In this document: piece after piece, positions 1 through 10,490 of the stretch
How the letters are laid out: the number at the start of each line of letters is the position of its first letter
Numbering within the stretch: the first letter of the stretch is position 1
From: Candidatus Marithrix sp.
GTDB taxonomy: Bacteria; Pseudomonadota; Gammaproteobacteria; Beggiatoales; Beggiatoaceae
NCBI GenBank assembly: GCA_016744775.1
Contig: JADGDS010000003.1
Span: 124,001 to 188,000 of the forward strand
Direction of reading: 5' to 3'
Length of the DNA: 64,000 bases
Program-made: the position numbers and the translations under genes
The notes under the pieces: generated by a model
The model's input: only the letters and a program-made list of their open reading frames with translations
Database searches by the model: none
Told to the model about the DNA's origin: nothing

Positions 1-690
1 TCATTTGCTGATAAGGTTTATGATGTATCTATAATAGCTTTTATTTTACCCATTTTAGCTAAGTTATATAATACTTCTATTTCTGCTGCCGCTGGGTATT
101 CCATAGGCGCAGATACTGTATGACGCTTAAAAAAATTATCATTATTAAACTACGCACTCCGATTGCTGTTAATTTCAGAGGCAACATTTCATTAACTTCT
201 AAATTCAATTTTCATATCTCGTTTCAAATCTTTGGGTGTAAATGACTCAAATATAACAAAATATTTTCGCATTTAATTTACTTAATCTACAGTCTTTTTG
301 GTATGTTTTTTATTCATTTTCCGAAGTGTTTAAATTCCTTTTCTCACATCTGGTTCGTCTATTGTATTGCATGGTTTTTTTAATCCTGCGTTTATTTTTT
401 ATAGTTTGTTCACGCCTTAAAATTTGCACATAACCTAAAATACCATTCAGCGGCGTGCGAAGCTCGTGACTCATAGTAGCAAGAAATTGACTTTTAGCTT
501 GGTTAGCTAATTCTGCCGCTTCTTTTTTAGTTTGCACGATAAATAAACCAATTAAACTACTTATAATTACAATGCTATAAAGTAAATAAGCCCACCATTG
601 TTTGAGACTTTGACTTTGAAGGTATATTTACCGGCATCTAAATTGGTATAAGTAGCAAAGCGTAGCTTACTATCAACATAATTCCATAAA
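1..690 (-). pseudogene. Scrambled remnant of a propeller-type hybrid histidine kinase
   Basis: Three blocks match the intact kinase at 11055-14744 almost base for base. About 1-120 matches its C-terminal coding end, about 345-392 matches the stretch around its stop codon, and about 400-690 matches the HisKA, membrane and Y_Y_Y segments. The order differs from the intact gene, because the stop-codon block should come before the C-terminal block. The longest open piece (310-537) keeps a [11 protein letters not shown]-box and then runs into unrelated sequence. No start, ATPase domain or receiver is intact, so this is a rearranged partial duplicate. A chimeric assembly join cannot be excluded. 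Confidence 0.8.
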
Positions 691-749
691 AAAAAGAGGA
701 CACGTTTTTTTGACTATAATGGGATTTTTGGTTCGCTGGATAAATTAAA

Positions 750-1346
750 ATGCCTAGAAGATCACGTCTTATATTACCTAAAGTACCGCTACATATAATT
801 CAGAGAGGAAATAATCGACAAGCTTGTTTTTTTGCTGATGATGATTATCAATGTTATCTTGAGTGGTTAGAAAAATATGCCAAAGAAACTGGATGTGATA
901 TTCATTCGTATGTATTAATGACCAATCATGTTGCTACAACGTTACTTACTGGGGCCATGGCAGCCTTTGAGGCAATGAATATCAAGAAAATTGCCCTTGG
1001 TACTGCCTACACAGACGATATTAACGCACTTGAGGCGGAATATTTTGCTGAGCGTGGAATAGATTGCATCACTGTAAAGGGTATGTCCTTGATGACGGAT
1101 ACTCAGATGAATCTTGTTACGCCAGAATGCCTATTGGAATTTGCAAAATTTGTTGATCATCCAGAGGCTGATGCTGTTTTTCTTAGTTGTGGCGCATTGC
1201 GATCTATCGATATTCTGGATCAAGCCGAACAAAAATTGGGAAAGCCAGTTCTATCATCTAGTCAGGTGAGTATGTGGCATTGCCTGCGACTTGCCAGAAT
1301 AAACGATAAAATTAACGGGGTGGGTCAACTGCTTCGTGAGTATTAA
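750..1346 (+). pseudogene. Chimeric ORF: REP-type Y1 transposase N-terminus joined to Asp/Glu racemase-family C-terminus
   Basis: Residues 1-61 (750-932) are the N-terminus of an IS200-like/REP-associated tyrosine transposase: MPRRSRL start, IIQRGNNRQ, and YVLMTNHV, where the family continues with His for the HUH motif. From residue 62 the protein changes to the C-terminal half of the Asp/Glu racemase, maleate isomerase and arylmalonate decarboxylase superfamily, with TAYTDDIN, a catalytic-Cys segment FLSCGALRSIDI, and the terminal WHCLRLA. The transposase lacks its catalytic Tyr region and the racemase lacks its N-terminal half with the first catalytic Cys, so neither activity is expected. 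The join keeps frame. Its tail overlaps the ATPase gene on the other strand by 35 bases. It is most likely a deletion or assembly junction. Confidence 0.75.
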
Positions 1347-3384
1347 TTTTCTTACTGACGGCTTCATCTACCGTGCTATTCTTTAGCAACGGCAACATCG
1401 AATTTGCAATATTAACCCCTAATGTCGTTTGATTAAGCAAAATAGCGCCTCCTATTCCCATACCAAATATAAAGACACTTGAAACACATAAAATTCCAGA
1501 TACCATATTGAGACCCACAGAAACATCCATGCGTTTATGTAATTCCTGACTCATATCAAATAGATAAGGTAATGAAGAAAGATTCGGGGCAATTAATACA
1601 ATATCGGCCGCATCCGTCGCAATACTGGCAGCACCCTGTAGAGAAATTGAGACATCAGCACGTTGCAAGGCAATCGTGTCATTAATACCATCGCCAATAA
1701 AACAAACTTTTTTACCCGTATTTTGTAATTCCCTAATAATACCTGCCTTATCTTCAGGCAATGTTTCAGCATAGTAGTCGTCAATCCCTAATTGCTGAGC
1801 CAAATGGCGAGTTGGCGTTTCTTGGTCACCTGAAATAATGTAGAGCTGCTTATTACGCTGATGCAAATCCTGCACCATTTGCCACGCTTCTGGACGTATT
1901 GATGGGCGTAATTCAATAACACCCGCTAATACATTGTCATCCGTACTCATATAAATCATCGAATGACCATTAAGAACACAACGCTGTTGCACTTCATCGA
2001 TAACATCGGGGATGTCTACATTAATCTGCATCATAAAGCGGTGACTTCCTAAACGTATCTCCTGTTGAACATTGTCCTCGTCAAGTAATGTCACCCGAAT
2101 ACCGTGACCCATCTCATAGACACTATTGTCAATAGTGAGTAACGTCGTTGCTTGTTGCTGGGCATAAGCTGAAATAGCTTGAGCCACAGGATGTTGCTGA
2201 TGACGTTCCGCACTGGCTGCAAATTGCAGTACTGTCTCTGACTCATAGCCGTTACACGCAATAATATTTTCTACGGTGGGTATTTCTTCCGTAAGTGTCC
2301 CTGTTTTATCAAATATAACGGTATCAATATTATGCAAGAGTTCCAATGCTCGACCATCTTTGATCAAAATACCACTTGCTGATGCAATTCTTAAGTAATT
2401 CAATACCGTAAGCGGAGCGGCTAAACGCATCTGATAACCGAAACCCGAATAGGTTAAGGCAGCGGCATGAGAAAGCCCAATGATTGGTATAGCAGCTACA
2501 GTAGAAAGTAAGGTAATACCCGCGCCTTTTTCAACAATATCTTCTCCACGAGATTGGGTATCGCTTTTAAATCCAGCTGTTTTTTCTAGCATTTTGCCAA
2601 TTTTTCCCGTGACGGTTTCACTGCCTTGTTTTTCGACGCAAATGTGCAACCAACCCGATAATAATAAAGTAGAAGCAAATACCTTCTCGTCAATGCCACG
2701 TTCTACCTGCTGAGCTTCTCCCGTTAACATATGCTGGTCAATAGAGCCTGCGCCCGCGACCACCTTGCCATCAATGGGAATCATTTCTCCTGCACGTACA
2801 ACAACAATGTCATCAGGTTTTAGGGTTTTTAAGGGGGCTTCCAATTCCACCCCATTGGCAAGAAGGTAAACGGTTGATGGTAGGTCACCAAAGATACTAT
2901 TAAAATCCAGTTGAGCATTGTGTTCAGTATCCAAAACCAATTTACGCGCTGTAAAAAACATACTATAAAACAGGGAACAGGCTAGATAATGTCCAGAAAA
3001 TAAGACAAAACTAATGGCAGAAAACTCAAACAAACCCAAGATGGGCTTGTTCATTTTAAAAACTAAATTATGTGTTTTTTTCAATAAATAAAAATAGTTA
3101 TAAAACAAAAAAGGTACACTAAGCAAAATGAAAGCAGGAGAAAACAGTGTTCCAACACTAGAAAAACCCAATGCTGTCAATGAAACTTTCTGATAGTGAC
3201 GCGCCTCATCGCCATCTTTAAGAATATCGCCTTGCGTTGGAGGTGTCGCAATAACGACGGGCTTATTCGACGAATCAAGTCTGATTGAGGCTTTTTTTTT
3301 CTGGTTGGCTCTCTTTTTTTGAGAACGATGCCGCCATAAGGCAGCACCTAATCCTGTCACTGCCAATAAACCTAAAATTGGCAT
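1312..3384 (-). CDS. P-type ATPase, heavy-metal (P1B)-like, without a CPC motif
   Basis: The 690-residue protein has the P-type core: TGE actuator motif (about 221-223), DKTGT phosphorylation site at Asp359, an HP motif typical of P1B pumps (HQQHPVAQAI, about 397-406), and GDGIND in the hinge. There are hydrophobic pairs near 75-150, 290-335 and at the C-terminus. No N-terminal HMA domain is present. The membrane segment before the phosphorylation site, where P1B pumps carry CPC/SPC, reads RLAAPL, so the transported ion cannot be inferred. A basic N-terminus follows the first membrane segment. It starts one base after the upstream oxidoreductase stop, so the two are probably one operon. The last ~11 residues may derive from the rearranged junction at about 1345. 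Confidence 0.85.
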   Translation of the reverse strand: MPILGLLAVTGLGAALWRHRSQKKRANQKKKASIRLDSSNKPVVIATPPTQGDILKDGDEARHYQKVSLTALGFSSVGTLFSPAFILLSVPFLFYNYFYLLKKTHNLVFKMNKPILGLFEFSAISFVLFSGHYLACSLFYSMFFTARKLVLDTEHNAQLDFNSIFGDLPSTVYLLANGVELEAPLKTLKPDDIVVVRAGEMIPIDGKVVAGAGSIDQHMLTGEAQQVERGIDEKVFASTLLLSGWLHICVEKQGSETVTGKIGKMLEKTAGFKSDTQSRGEDIVEKGAGITLLSTVAAIPIIGLSHAAALTYSGFGYQMRLAAPLTVLNYLRIASASGILIKDGRALELLHNIDTVIFDKTGTLTEEIPTVENIIACNGYESETVLQFAASAERHQQHPVAQAISAYAQQQATTLLTIDNSVYEMGHGIRVTLLDEDNVQQEIRLGSHRFMMQINVDIPDVIDEVQQRCVLNGHSMIYMSTDDNVLAGVIELRPSIRPEAWQMVQDLHQRNKQLYIISGDQETPTRHLAQQLGIDDYYAETLPEDKAGIIRELQNTGKKVCFIGDGINDTIALQRADVSISLQGAASIATDAADIVLIAPNLSSLPYLFDMSQELHKRMDVSVGLNMVSGILCVSSVFIFGMGIGGAILLNQTTLGVNIANSMLPLLKNSTVDEAVSKKINTHEAVDPPR

Positions 3385-3385
3385 T

Positions 3386-4882
3386 TTATCCCCATGCCTG
3401 TTTATGCGACTCTAAATAGCTCTTTACTAATTCAGGTTTCCAACGACGACAAACAATAGGAAAAATGACCATTGGCTGTAAGGCTAATGAGGTATCCAAT
3501 TCCTGATATATGTTACGAATATCGTTGCTTAGCCAATCAGGAAAAGGAGCATGTAAACCTGTTGTTAGCAATCCTCCCGTTTCGTGTAACGCACAATCAA
3601 TCTCACTTGCCATCAGCTTGATCGCATCATCTTGAGAATAAAGCTCTATTAAAGGACGTTCTGGCGCAAACTGTTCAAACGTACTTAATGTGTTCGCTTC
3701 TGCTGTTGACCAGTTATTTTCTCCTAGCATTTTTTTCACCAGATGAGAACTCAGCAAAGGGGAGCGATGAAAGCCATCTCGACCTGTACCCGTTAAAAAC
3801 CAGAGTCCATTGACACTACTACTCGCGCCCAATAATGGAAAACCATCAATAGGCGTGGGACGATTACCTTGATTAATTTGGCGTATACGTGCATCAGCTA
3901 AATGTTTGTTTATTTCTTGCATACCTCCGCCCATAATCCAATTAGCACTTTCCATGGACGCACCTTGTAATGACTCCCACTGAACCATATTGCCTGCCCC
4001 CATATATAAGCTATTGGGTTCATCAATATTCGGCACAACATGTAGGCCGCAAGCACCTGCACGATTAGGGGTACGGATAACATGCTCAATTTTATGCTCA
4101 CCTAAGACCGACTGGTCAAGCAAATAAGAAACGCCATCGCCTGACATAAGGTAAGGGATGCGTCCTTTCAATACAGGCAGCGAGTCAATCAATTGTTGTG
4201 AACCAACACCCGCAGCAACGACAACGTTACCTGCCTTAATGACATTTCCCTGTTTCAGTTTCACGCCATCAATTTGAGCTGATGAGGCATTTGACATAAC
4301 AAGCTCAATAGCATTTTGATTGATAAACTCAACGTTACCCGTTTTCAGTAGTACCTTTTCAAGTAAATTTAACACGGCTATTGGTTTGATTGAATGCTCA
4401 CCAGGGATGTAAACACTGCGGATGGAACGAGCGCGTTCTTCAGGACATAAGCCTGGCACATCTTTTGGTTCCAGTTCGGTGTGAGGCTCTTCGCTTTCTT
4501 TCAAAGCACGTAAAATAGCATGGTAGTTGGGGGTATCATCCTTACTCGTACCATGCGCATTTAAAAGGATAAAGGTACCATTGGGGTGAATCTTTATCTG
4601 CTCTTCTAGCTCTACTTGGTCATTCAGTTCATCAATTAAATCGAACCACAGTGACGTATTTTGATGTGCATACTGAAACTGACGATGGTTAAGATCAGAA
4701 GAAAAAATGCTATTAGTAACTTCTCCAAAGACACCCAGCATAGCACCAGCGGAGATTGTTGCGCCCCCTGTTCGATTTGAAGATCCCACTATCGCAATAG
4801 TGGCATTCGGAGAAAATTGGGTAAGCCGATAAGCTGTCATTAAACCTAGGATTGAGTTACCAACAATAAGATAATCAAACAT
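3386..4882 (-). CDS. FAD-dependent oxidoreductase (DAO family)
   Basis: The protein opens with a Rossmann dinucleotide-binding motif (YLIVGNSILGLMTAYRL), followed by a GGATISAGAML stretch and a C-terminal FAD-contact region (FLTGTGRDGFHRSPLL). This is the pattern of glycine/D-amino-acid oxidase-type flavoenzymes. The substrate cannot be read from sequence. I chose the ATG at 4882, giving about 498 residues beginning MFDYLIVG, because GAAAGGAAATG lies just upstream and the Rossmann fold should start at the N-terminus. An upstream in-frame start at 4930 would add 16 residues. It is coupled to the downstream P-type ATPase. Base composition here is visibly richer in G+C than from 5000 onward. Confidence 0.8.
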   Translation of the reverse strand: MFDYLIVGNSILGLMTAYRLTQFSPNATIAIVGSSNRTGGATISAGAMLGVFGEVTNSIFSSDLNHRQFQYAHQNTSLWFDLIDELNDQVELEEQIKIHPNGTFILLNAHGTSKDDTPNYHAILRALKESEEPHTELEPKDVPGLCPEERARSIRSVYIPGEHSIKPIAVLNLLEKVLLKTGNVEFINQNAIELVMSNASSAQIDGVKLKQGNVIKAGNVVVAAGVGSQQLIDSLPVLKGRIPYLMSGDGVSYLLDQSVLGEHKIEHVIRTPNRAGACGLHVVPNIDEPNSLYMGAGNMVQWESLQGASMESANWIMGGGMQEINKHLADARIRQINQGNRPTPIDGFPLLGASSSVNGLWFLTGTGRDGFHRSPLLSSHLVKKMLGENNWSTAEANTLSTFEQFAPERPLIELYSQDDAIKLMASEIDCALHETGGLLTTGLHAPFPDWLSNDIRNIYQELDTSLALQPMVIFPIVCRRWKPELVKSYLESHKQAWG

Positions 4883-5053
4883 TAAAACATTTCCTTTCGT
4901 AAAAAAATGGGGAGTTATAAGGGAAAACATACCTTAAGGTGAAAGATTTTTATTAAATTTTTGGGTATTCCCGATGAAATAGAGTCATCATATTTGCTTT
5001 TTTTGCGTATCATTTTTGCCAACGAAGGTAGTTTATAACATCCACTGACACGA

Positions 5054-5278
5054 TCACGAATATGAGATAAAGTCGATTTTGTTTTTATCTAATTCAATCA
5101 AAAATTATTCTCGTGAAATAGCGACTAATTCAGCCGCTTTACCGAATGATAATTTATGATTTTTATATAACTGTAAAGCAGTGTACAAACGTAACTGCAG
5201 AGTGAATTCAATGATATTTTGATTCAAAGTCATTAATATATCTTCTGGTATTTCAAAACGTATTTCAGCAGTTCTCAT
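5054..5278 (-). pseudogene. UPF0175-family small antitoxin-like protein, interrupted by an early stop
   Basis: From the ATG at 5278 (preceded by AGAGGTAAAAT) the frame encodes 57 residues, ending LSFGKAAELVAISRE followed by TAA at 5105-5107. LSxGKAAELxxxSR is the hallmark of UPF0175 small helix-turn-helix proteins, which normally continue with an FLxLLxxxxIxxxYS tail. Here the same frame continues past the stop as FLIELDKNKIDFISYS and ends at 5054, so the expected tail exists but lies behind a nonsense codon. Such proteins often pair with PIN toxins, but I see no toxin gene in 4931-5053. Confidence 0.65.
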
Positions 5279-5315
5279 ATTTTACCTCTTATTAATTTAG
5301 CAATTCTTTACTTTA

Positions 5316-8300
5316 TCATAAATACGATTCTAAGAAATCACACATTTTATTAACTTCAAAACGCTTTATAAACTGATTTAATTCTGTTGCAAAAGTTGCA
5401 AACTTTTCATCCTCTTCCACTAGTTTAGCCACTTGTTCTTTAATGGTTCTAACATCACCACTCATAGCAAGTTCAAATAAATTTTCTATGATTTCTTTAG
5501 ATGGTAATATTAATGGAGCAGTGCTAACTGTGTTAGAAACAACATCTTCATAAATCCATTCTACTGATAAATATCGTTGCAAGTATTCAAATAAGCGTTC
5601 AACTTTAATTGGTTTCGGTAAGAAGGCATTACAACCCGCCTTTAAACTACTTTGATGATCCTCTTCAAAAACACGCGCTGAGCTAGCAATGATTATTGTA
5701 TTGCTAAATAGTTGTCTAATTTCGCGCGTCATTTCAAAGCCATCCATTTCTGGCATCATTAAATCAGTAATAATTAGTTTCGGTTGATATTCAATTGCTT
5801 TCGTTAAACCTTCAATTCCATTACTAGCTTCTATGATTTCAAATCCGATTGGTGCCAGTATATCAATTAATAATTGTCTATTATCTGGTTTATCATCTAC
5901 TATTAAAATTAATGGGGTTTCAGAAATTATGCCTTTTATTTTTCTGGTTTCTACATTGGCAATTGCAGTGAAATCTTTGACTTTTGGTAAATTTAAATCA
6001 AACCAAAAGCTGCTACCTTTGCCTAATTCACTTGTTACTTGTAATGTTCCACCCATTAATTCAACTAAGTTGTGGCTAATCGCTAAGCCTAAGCCAGTGC
6101 CTTGGATTTGACGTTGTTTATCACCAACTTGCTGAAAGGGTTTAAAAATAGTTTCAATTTCATCAGATGCAATGCCAATACCAGTATCTTGTATCTGAAA
6201 ACGAATCAATGAATTTTCGATGGTTTTAACTTTAAATGTTACACCTTGATGATCAGTAAATTTAACCGCATTACCAAGCAGATTAATCAAGACTTGGCGT
6301 AAGCGTTTTTCATCGCCATGCACCGCTCCTAATTTATCATCATCTAATTGAGATTTAAAATAAATATTTTTATGCTCAGCACGAATACGAACGATTTCAG
6401 TAATAGTTCTAAGAAAACTAGACAGTTCAAAATCGCTAGTATCAAGCTCAATTTTACCCGCCTCAATTTTGGCTAAATCCAGCACATCATTAATCAAAGT
6501 TAAAAGATGATCACCACTTTGTTCAATAATATTTAAGCCATCTTGAGCGCGTTGATTTAGCGACGAATCATTTTTTAAAATTTGAGCATAGCCTAAAATA
6601 CCATTCAGCGGCGTGCGTAATTCATGACTCATAGTAGCAAGAAACTGACTTTTAGCTTGATTAGCTAAATCAGCCACTTCTTTTGCAATTTTTAATTTAG
6701 AAATTCCAATATGTGTTTTCAGACGAGCGATTAATTCTTGCTTACTAATAGGTTTAGTCAAATAATCATTTGCACCTACTTCTAAACCTGTTACTAAATC
6801 TTCGATTTGATTTTTTGCGGTTAATAATAAAATAGGTAAATCAATAGCACCCCAAGTTTCACGTAATTTGCGTGTTACTTCATAACCAGTCATAGAAGGC
6901 ATCATAACATCAAGCAAAATAGCGTCAGGTTTTAAACCATCATTTATCATCGCCAATGCCTCAGCACCACTGCTAGCTTGTATAATACGATAGTCTTGTA
7001 AAGATAAATAGTTACTAACAACTTGTAAATTAATAGGCTCATCATCTACAATTAATATTGTATAAGTTTTATCATTTTTTGGTTGAGAATGGTGGGTATC
7101 GCTTTGCTCTACCCACCCTACATTATCTACTAGAGTAGGGTGGGTAGAGCGATAGCGAAACCCACCATGTTCAGGTTTTTGTTTAGAAATAGGCAAAGTA
7201 AATATAAAAGTAGAACCAATACCCGGCGTAGATTCAAACCATATTTTACCACCATGCAATTCAATTAATTGTTTGGTAACAGCTAAACCTAATCCTGTGC
7301 CACCATATTTTCTAGCAATACCACCATCAGCTTGCTCAAAAGATTTAAAGATTCTGTCTTGTTTATTTGCAGCAATACCAATCCCGGTATCGGTAATACT
7401 TATTTGAATATGAGAATTTTGTCGCTGTGCTGAAATTTCGACGCTACCCTGTTCAGTAAATTTAATCGCATTACCAATCAGATTATATAATATTTGTTGT
7501 AAGCGATTTTCATCAGCAAACACTGGAGGCAAATCTAAATCAATTTTATTAACCAACTTAATTGGTTTTTTAGCTAACATTGATTGGCTAATCATCAGCA
7601 CACAATCAACTTGTTCTCGTAAACTGACTGATTTCTGTTGTAATTCAAGTTGTTGATGTTTTAATTTGGAAAAATCCAGAATATCATTAACTAAATTAGA
7701 TAAGCGTTTGCCACTAGTAACAATCAATTGCAAATTAGCCTTAGTTTTATCAGATAAATCACCACTAACACCATCTATTAAAGAATCAGCAATACCAATA
7801 ATTCCATTTAAGGGTGTTCTTAATTCATGAGAAGTATTAGCTAAAAATTCATCTTTTAACTTATCAGCCTCTTGCAAACGTTCATTAATTTCACGAGCTT
7901 TGCGTAATTTTTTCTGTTGAGCGAGAAATAAAGCGATTAAAGTACCTACAATTAAAATGCTATAAACTAAATAAGCCCACCATGTTTGCCACCAAGGTGG
8001 TGTAATAATTACTTTAATTGAGGTGCCTGTTTGATTCCAAAGCCCATCATTGTTTGAGGCTTTGACTTTGAAACTATATTCACCGGCATCTAAATTGGTA
8101 TAAGTAGCAAAGCGTCGTTTACTATCAACATAATTCCATGTCTTATCAAAACCTTCCATCATATAAGCATATTGATTTTTTTGTGAGGCTCGATAATTTA
8201 AAGCGGCAAATTTAATAGTAAATACTGATTGATCATAAGATAAACTAACTTGTTTACCCATACTAATTGAGCGATGAAAGACTTGAAAATCAGTCAATAC

Positions 8301-10250
8301 CACTGGTGGAATATATGAATTATCAACTAACTTATCTGGATAAAAAGCGTTAAAGCCATTGAGACCACCTAAAAACAATTCACCAGTTTTGCTTTTATAA
8401 GCGGCATCATTTAAAAAGAAGTTATTTTGCAACCCATCATAACGATCATAATTTCTGAACTTTTCAGTTTGAAGATTAAATTTTGATATGCCTTTATTGG
8501 TGCTGAACCATAAATTACCCTGATTATCCTCTAAGATTTCAGTCACATTATTACTAGCTAAACCATGCTTAGTGCGATAAACAGTAAAATTATTAGTAGT
8601 GGAATTTAACTTATTTAAACCATCATTAGTTCCCACCCAAATAGTGCCGTTACTATCTTCATATGATGTATTAATGAAACCATTGCTTAAACCAGAATAA
8701 TGAATGAAAGTATCATTTTTAGGATTGATTTTAGTTAAGCCAGTTTCTGTTCCAACCCATACATTATCATTGGAATCTACCATAATATGAGTAACCCAAT
8801 TAGAAATTAAGTTTTGATTATAATGCTTAAAAGTTTCAGTGACAGGATCAAATTTATCAACTCCACCACCATCCATACCAATCCAGATATTGCCTTGAGA
8901 ATCAACATCAATAGTTAAAATTGAATCATTATTTAAGCCCTTGGATTTATTATAATGAACAAAACTTTCAGTGACAGGATTAAATTTATTTAATCCACCG
9001 CCACCAGTGCCAATCCAAAGTATGCCTTTATCGTGGCGCAAACTCATAATTGAGTTATTACTCAGACTATTTGGATTATTTTTATCATATTTATAGTGAA
9101 CAAACTTATTGCTTTTTCTATCAAATTTATTTAAACCACCACCTTCTGTGCCTAGCCAAAGAATTGCATTTTCATCTTGATAAATTGTAGAAACTTGTTT
9201 ATCACTAAGGCTATTTAAGGTTTTTGGATTATGTTGATACAGAGCAAATCTATAATCACCGGGATCATATTTATTAAGCCCATTATTTGTGGTTATCCAT
9301 AAAGTTTTGGTTTTATCTTCATTGATAGCCCAGATAGTATTATCGCTAAGACTATTTATATCAGCATTATTTTCCTGAAACCTAGTAAATTTTTTCTTTG
9401 CTGGATCAAATAAATTTAGCCCATTATAAGTTCCAACCCATAATCTACCACTGCTATCTTCATAAATAGACAAGATATTATCATCAGGCAAATAATGAAC
9501 AATCTTCTCAGTTTTGGGATCAAATTGATCTAAACCATTTTCTGTACCTAACCAAAGTTTATCCTTACTATCCCAATATAGGCACCACAAAGAATTATTA
9601 CTTAAATCATAACGAACAAACTTTTCCGTTTTAGGATCAAATTTATTTAAACCGCCACCATAGGTGCTAATCCAAAAGATACCAGTTTTATCCTCATAAA
9701 TGCGCGTGACACTATCACTACTAATGCTGTGAGGATTTTTTGAATCATGTCGATAATGAGTAAAGGTTTCAGTAACAGGATCAAATTTATTTAAACCACC
9801 TTCATCAGTTCCAATCCATAAAATACCAGCCTTATCTTCATAAACATTCCAAACATTATCATGACTTAAACTATTGGAATTATTTTTGTCATGCTGATAA
9901 CGAATGAACCGCTGAGTGACAGGATCAAATTTATTAAAACCACCACCCCAAGTGCCAACCCATAAAATACCAGCACTATCTTCAAGCAAACTCCATATAT
10001 AATTATTACTAATAGTATGTGAATTATCAGGATCATAACTATAAACGCTAAACTCGGCTCCATCATATTTATTTAAGCCATTTTTACTTCCAACCCATAA
10101 AAAGCCTTTGCGATCTTGCAATACAGGAATGACAAAATTATCTGATAAACCATCATCAATAGTCAGATGTTTAAACTTAATAGTGTCAGCATATACTAGC
10201 TGCAAACTTAAAGACCATAATATAAGTATATAGTTAATTGAAATTTTCAT
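5316..10250 (-). CDS. Hybrid sensor histidine kinase: beta-propeller sensor with two kinase and two receiver modules
   Basis: This 1644-residue protein starts with a signal peptide (1-21). About 600 residues of two-component-regulator-propeller repeats follow (recurring D..G.LW.GT..GLN.FDP), then a Y_Y_Y domain near 690-745 and one membrane helix near 750-780. The cytoplasmic part is HisKA ([10 protein letters not shown] ~806), HATPase ([16 protein letters not shown]), receiver 1 (LLDVMMP, Asp ~1113), a second HisKA (~1206), a second HATPase (NLLGNAVKF), receiver 2 (IITDLMMPE, Asp ~1493) and a helical C-terminus. No DNA-binding output is fused. The periplasmic sensor resembles those of Bacteroidetes polysaccharide sensors, but the ligand is unknown. 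A palindromic repeat is embedded in frame between HATPase 1 and receiver 1. It is a close paralogue of the kinase at 11055-14744. Confidence 0.93.
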   Translation of the reverse strand: MKISINYILILWSLSLQLVYADTIKFKHLTIDDGLSDNFVIPVLQDRKGFLWVGSKNGLNKYDGAEFSVYSYDPDNSHTISNNYIWSLLEDSAGILWVGTWGGGFNKFDPVTQRFIRYQHDKNNSNSLSHDNVWNVYEDKAGILWIGTDEGGLNKFDPVTETFTHYRHDSKNPHSISSDSVTRIYEDKTGIFWISTYGGGLNKFDPKTEKFVRYDLSNNSLWCLYWDSKDKLWLGTENGLDQFDPKTEKIVHYLPDDNILSIYEDSSGRLWVGTYNGLNLFDPAKKKFTRFQENNADINSLSDNTIWAINEDKTKTLWITTNNGLNKYDPGDYRFALYQHNPKTLNSLSDKQVSTIYQDENAILWLGTEGGGLNKFDRKSNKFVHYKYDKNNPNSLSNNSIMSLRHDKGILWIGTGGGGLNKFNPVTESFVHYNKSKGLNNDSILTIDVDSQGNIWIGMDGGGVDKFDPVTETFKHYNQNLISNWVTHIMVDSNDNVWVGTETGLTKINPKNDTFIHYSGLSNGFINTSYEDSNGTIWVGTNDGLNKLNSTTNNFTVYRTKHGLASNNVTEILEDNQGNLWFSTNKGISKFNLQTEKFRNYDRYDGLQNNFFLNDAAYKSKTGELFLGGLNGFNAFYPDKLVDNSYIPPVVLTDFQVFHRSISMGKQVSLSYDQSVFTIKFAALNYRASQKNQYAYMMEGFDKTWNYVDSKRRFATYTNLDAGEYSFKVKASNNDGLWNQTGTSIKVIITPPWWQTWWAYLVYSILIVGTLIALFLAQQKKLRKAREINERLQEADKLKDEFLANTSHELRTPLNGIIGIADSLIDGVSGDLSDKTKANLQLIVTSGKRLSNLVNDILDFSKLKHQQLELQQKSVSLREQVDCVLMISQSMLAKKPIKLVNKIDLDLPPVFADENRLQQILYNLIGNAIKFTEQGSVEISAQRQNSHIQISITDTGIGIAANKQDRIFKSFEQADGGIARKYGGTGLGLAVTKQLIELHGGKIWFESTPGIGSTFIFTLPISKQKPEHGGFRYRSTHPTLVDNVGWVEQSDTHHSQPKNDKTYTILIVDDEPINLQVVSNYLSLQDYRIIQASSGAEALAMINDGLKPDAILLDVMMPSMTGYEVTRKLRETWGAIDLPILLLTAKNQIEDLVTGLEVGANDYLTKPISKQELIARLKTHIGISKLKIAKEVADLANQAKSQFLATMSHELRTPLNGILGYAQILKNDSSLNQRAQDGLNIIEQSGDHLLTLINDVLDLAKIEAGKIELDTSDFELSSFLRTITEIVRIRAEHKNIYFKSQLDDDKLGAVHGDEKRLRQVLINLLGNAVKFTDHQGVTFKVKTIENSLIRFQIQDTGIGIASDEIETIFKPFQQVGDKQRQIQGTGLGLAISHNLVELMGGTLQVTSELGKGSSFWFDLNLPKVKDFTAIANVETRKIKGIISETPLILIVDDKPDNRQLLIDILAPIGFEIIEASNGIEGLTKAIEYQPKLIITDLMMPEMDGFEMTREIRQLFSNTIIIASSARVFEEDHQSSLKAGCNAFLPKPIKVERLFEYLQRYLSVEWIYEDVVSNTVSTAPLILPSKEIIENLFELAMSGDVRTIKEQVAKLVEEDEKFATFATELNQFIKRFEVNKMCDFLESYL
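7090..7167. repeat. 78-bp palindromic repeat inserted in frame in the sensor kinase gene
   Basis: Arms of about 30 bp (TGGTGGGTATCGCTTTGCTC... and ...GAGCGATAGCGAAACCCACCA) flank a short loop. The length is a multiple of three and the reading frame stays open. It adds about 26 residues ([17 protein letters not shown]... to ...SDTHHSQ) in the linker between the first HATPase domain and the first receiver. The GTAGG.TGGG core is related to the repeat at 60090-60150. Confidence 0.85.
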
Positions 10251-10288
10251 GTAATTATTGTAATTTTCAAATTGATTTATTTGAATGG

Positions 10289-10304
10289 TACAATAATTAT
10301 TCCA
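10289..10304 (-). promoter_or_regulatory. Possible -24/-12-like element upstream of the sensor kinase
   Basis: On the minus strand TGG is followed after 8 bases by TTGTA, the spacing of sigma-54 promoters (TGGCAC-N5-TTGCA), but the -12 GC is replaced by GT. The same block is conserved upstream of the paralogue at 14780-14795. It is equally possible that this is simply duplicated upstream sequence. Confidence 0.25.
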
Positions 10305-10388
10305 ATTGTGGGCTTTAATTTCACAAAGTAAGATGTAAAAAAATATATAAAAACTGAGTTTAAGCTAGTTATTTTCAGGAGCAAATAC

Positions 10389-10445
10389 ATGAGTATTTTT
10401 GAACTATGCGGTAGTTTTGCAGGTTGGGCTGACGACTACGAGTGA
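10389..10445 (+). pseudogene. Truncated gene start (18 codons) cut by repeats
   Basis: A strong ribosome binding site (CAGGAGCAAATAC) precedes an ATG that opens MSIFELCGSFAGWADDYE and then stops. The coding sequence runs into the GGTTGGGCTGACGA repeat core and then the CCTGACAGG palindrome at 10448. A good start signal with an 18-residue product suggests the 5' end of a gene whose remainder was lost when the repeats inserted. Confidence 0.4.
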
Positions 10446-10447
10446 AC

Positions 10448-10480
10448 AAACCTGACAGGTTTTAAAAACCTGTCAGGTTT
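10448..10480. repeat. CCTGACAGG palindromic element
   Basis: A near-perfect inverted repeat: AAACCTGACAGGTTTT, then a short A-rich centre, then AACCTGTCAGGTTT. Near-identical copies lie at 15444, 39875, 59975 and 60186, with a half copy at 44948. As RNA it would form a strong hairpin. It sits between remnants and may act as a terminator. Confidence 0.9.
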
Positions 10481-10490
10481 ACTTAGCTAA

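Noticed and set aside
4931-5053. Small minus-strand ORF that could be a toxin partner of the UPF0175 gene
   Set aside because: The translation (MIRKKSKYDDSISSGIPKNL...) shows no PIN or other toxin motif and is only ~32 residues.
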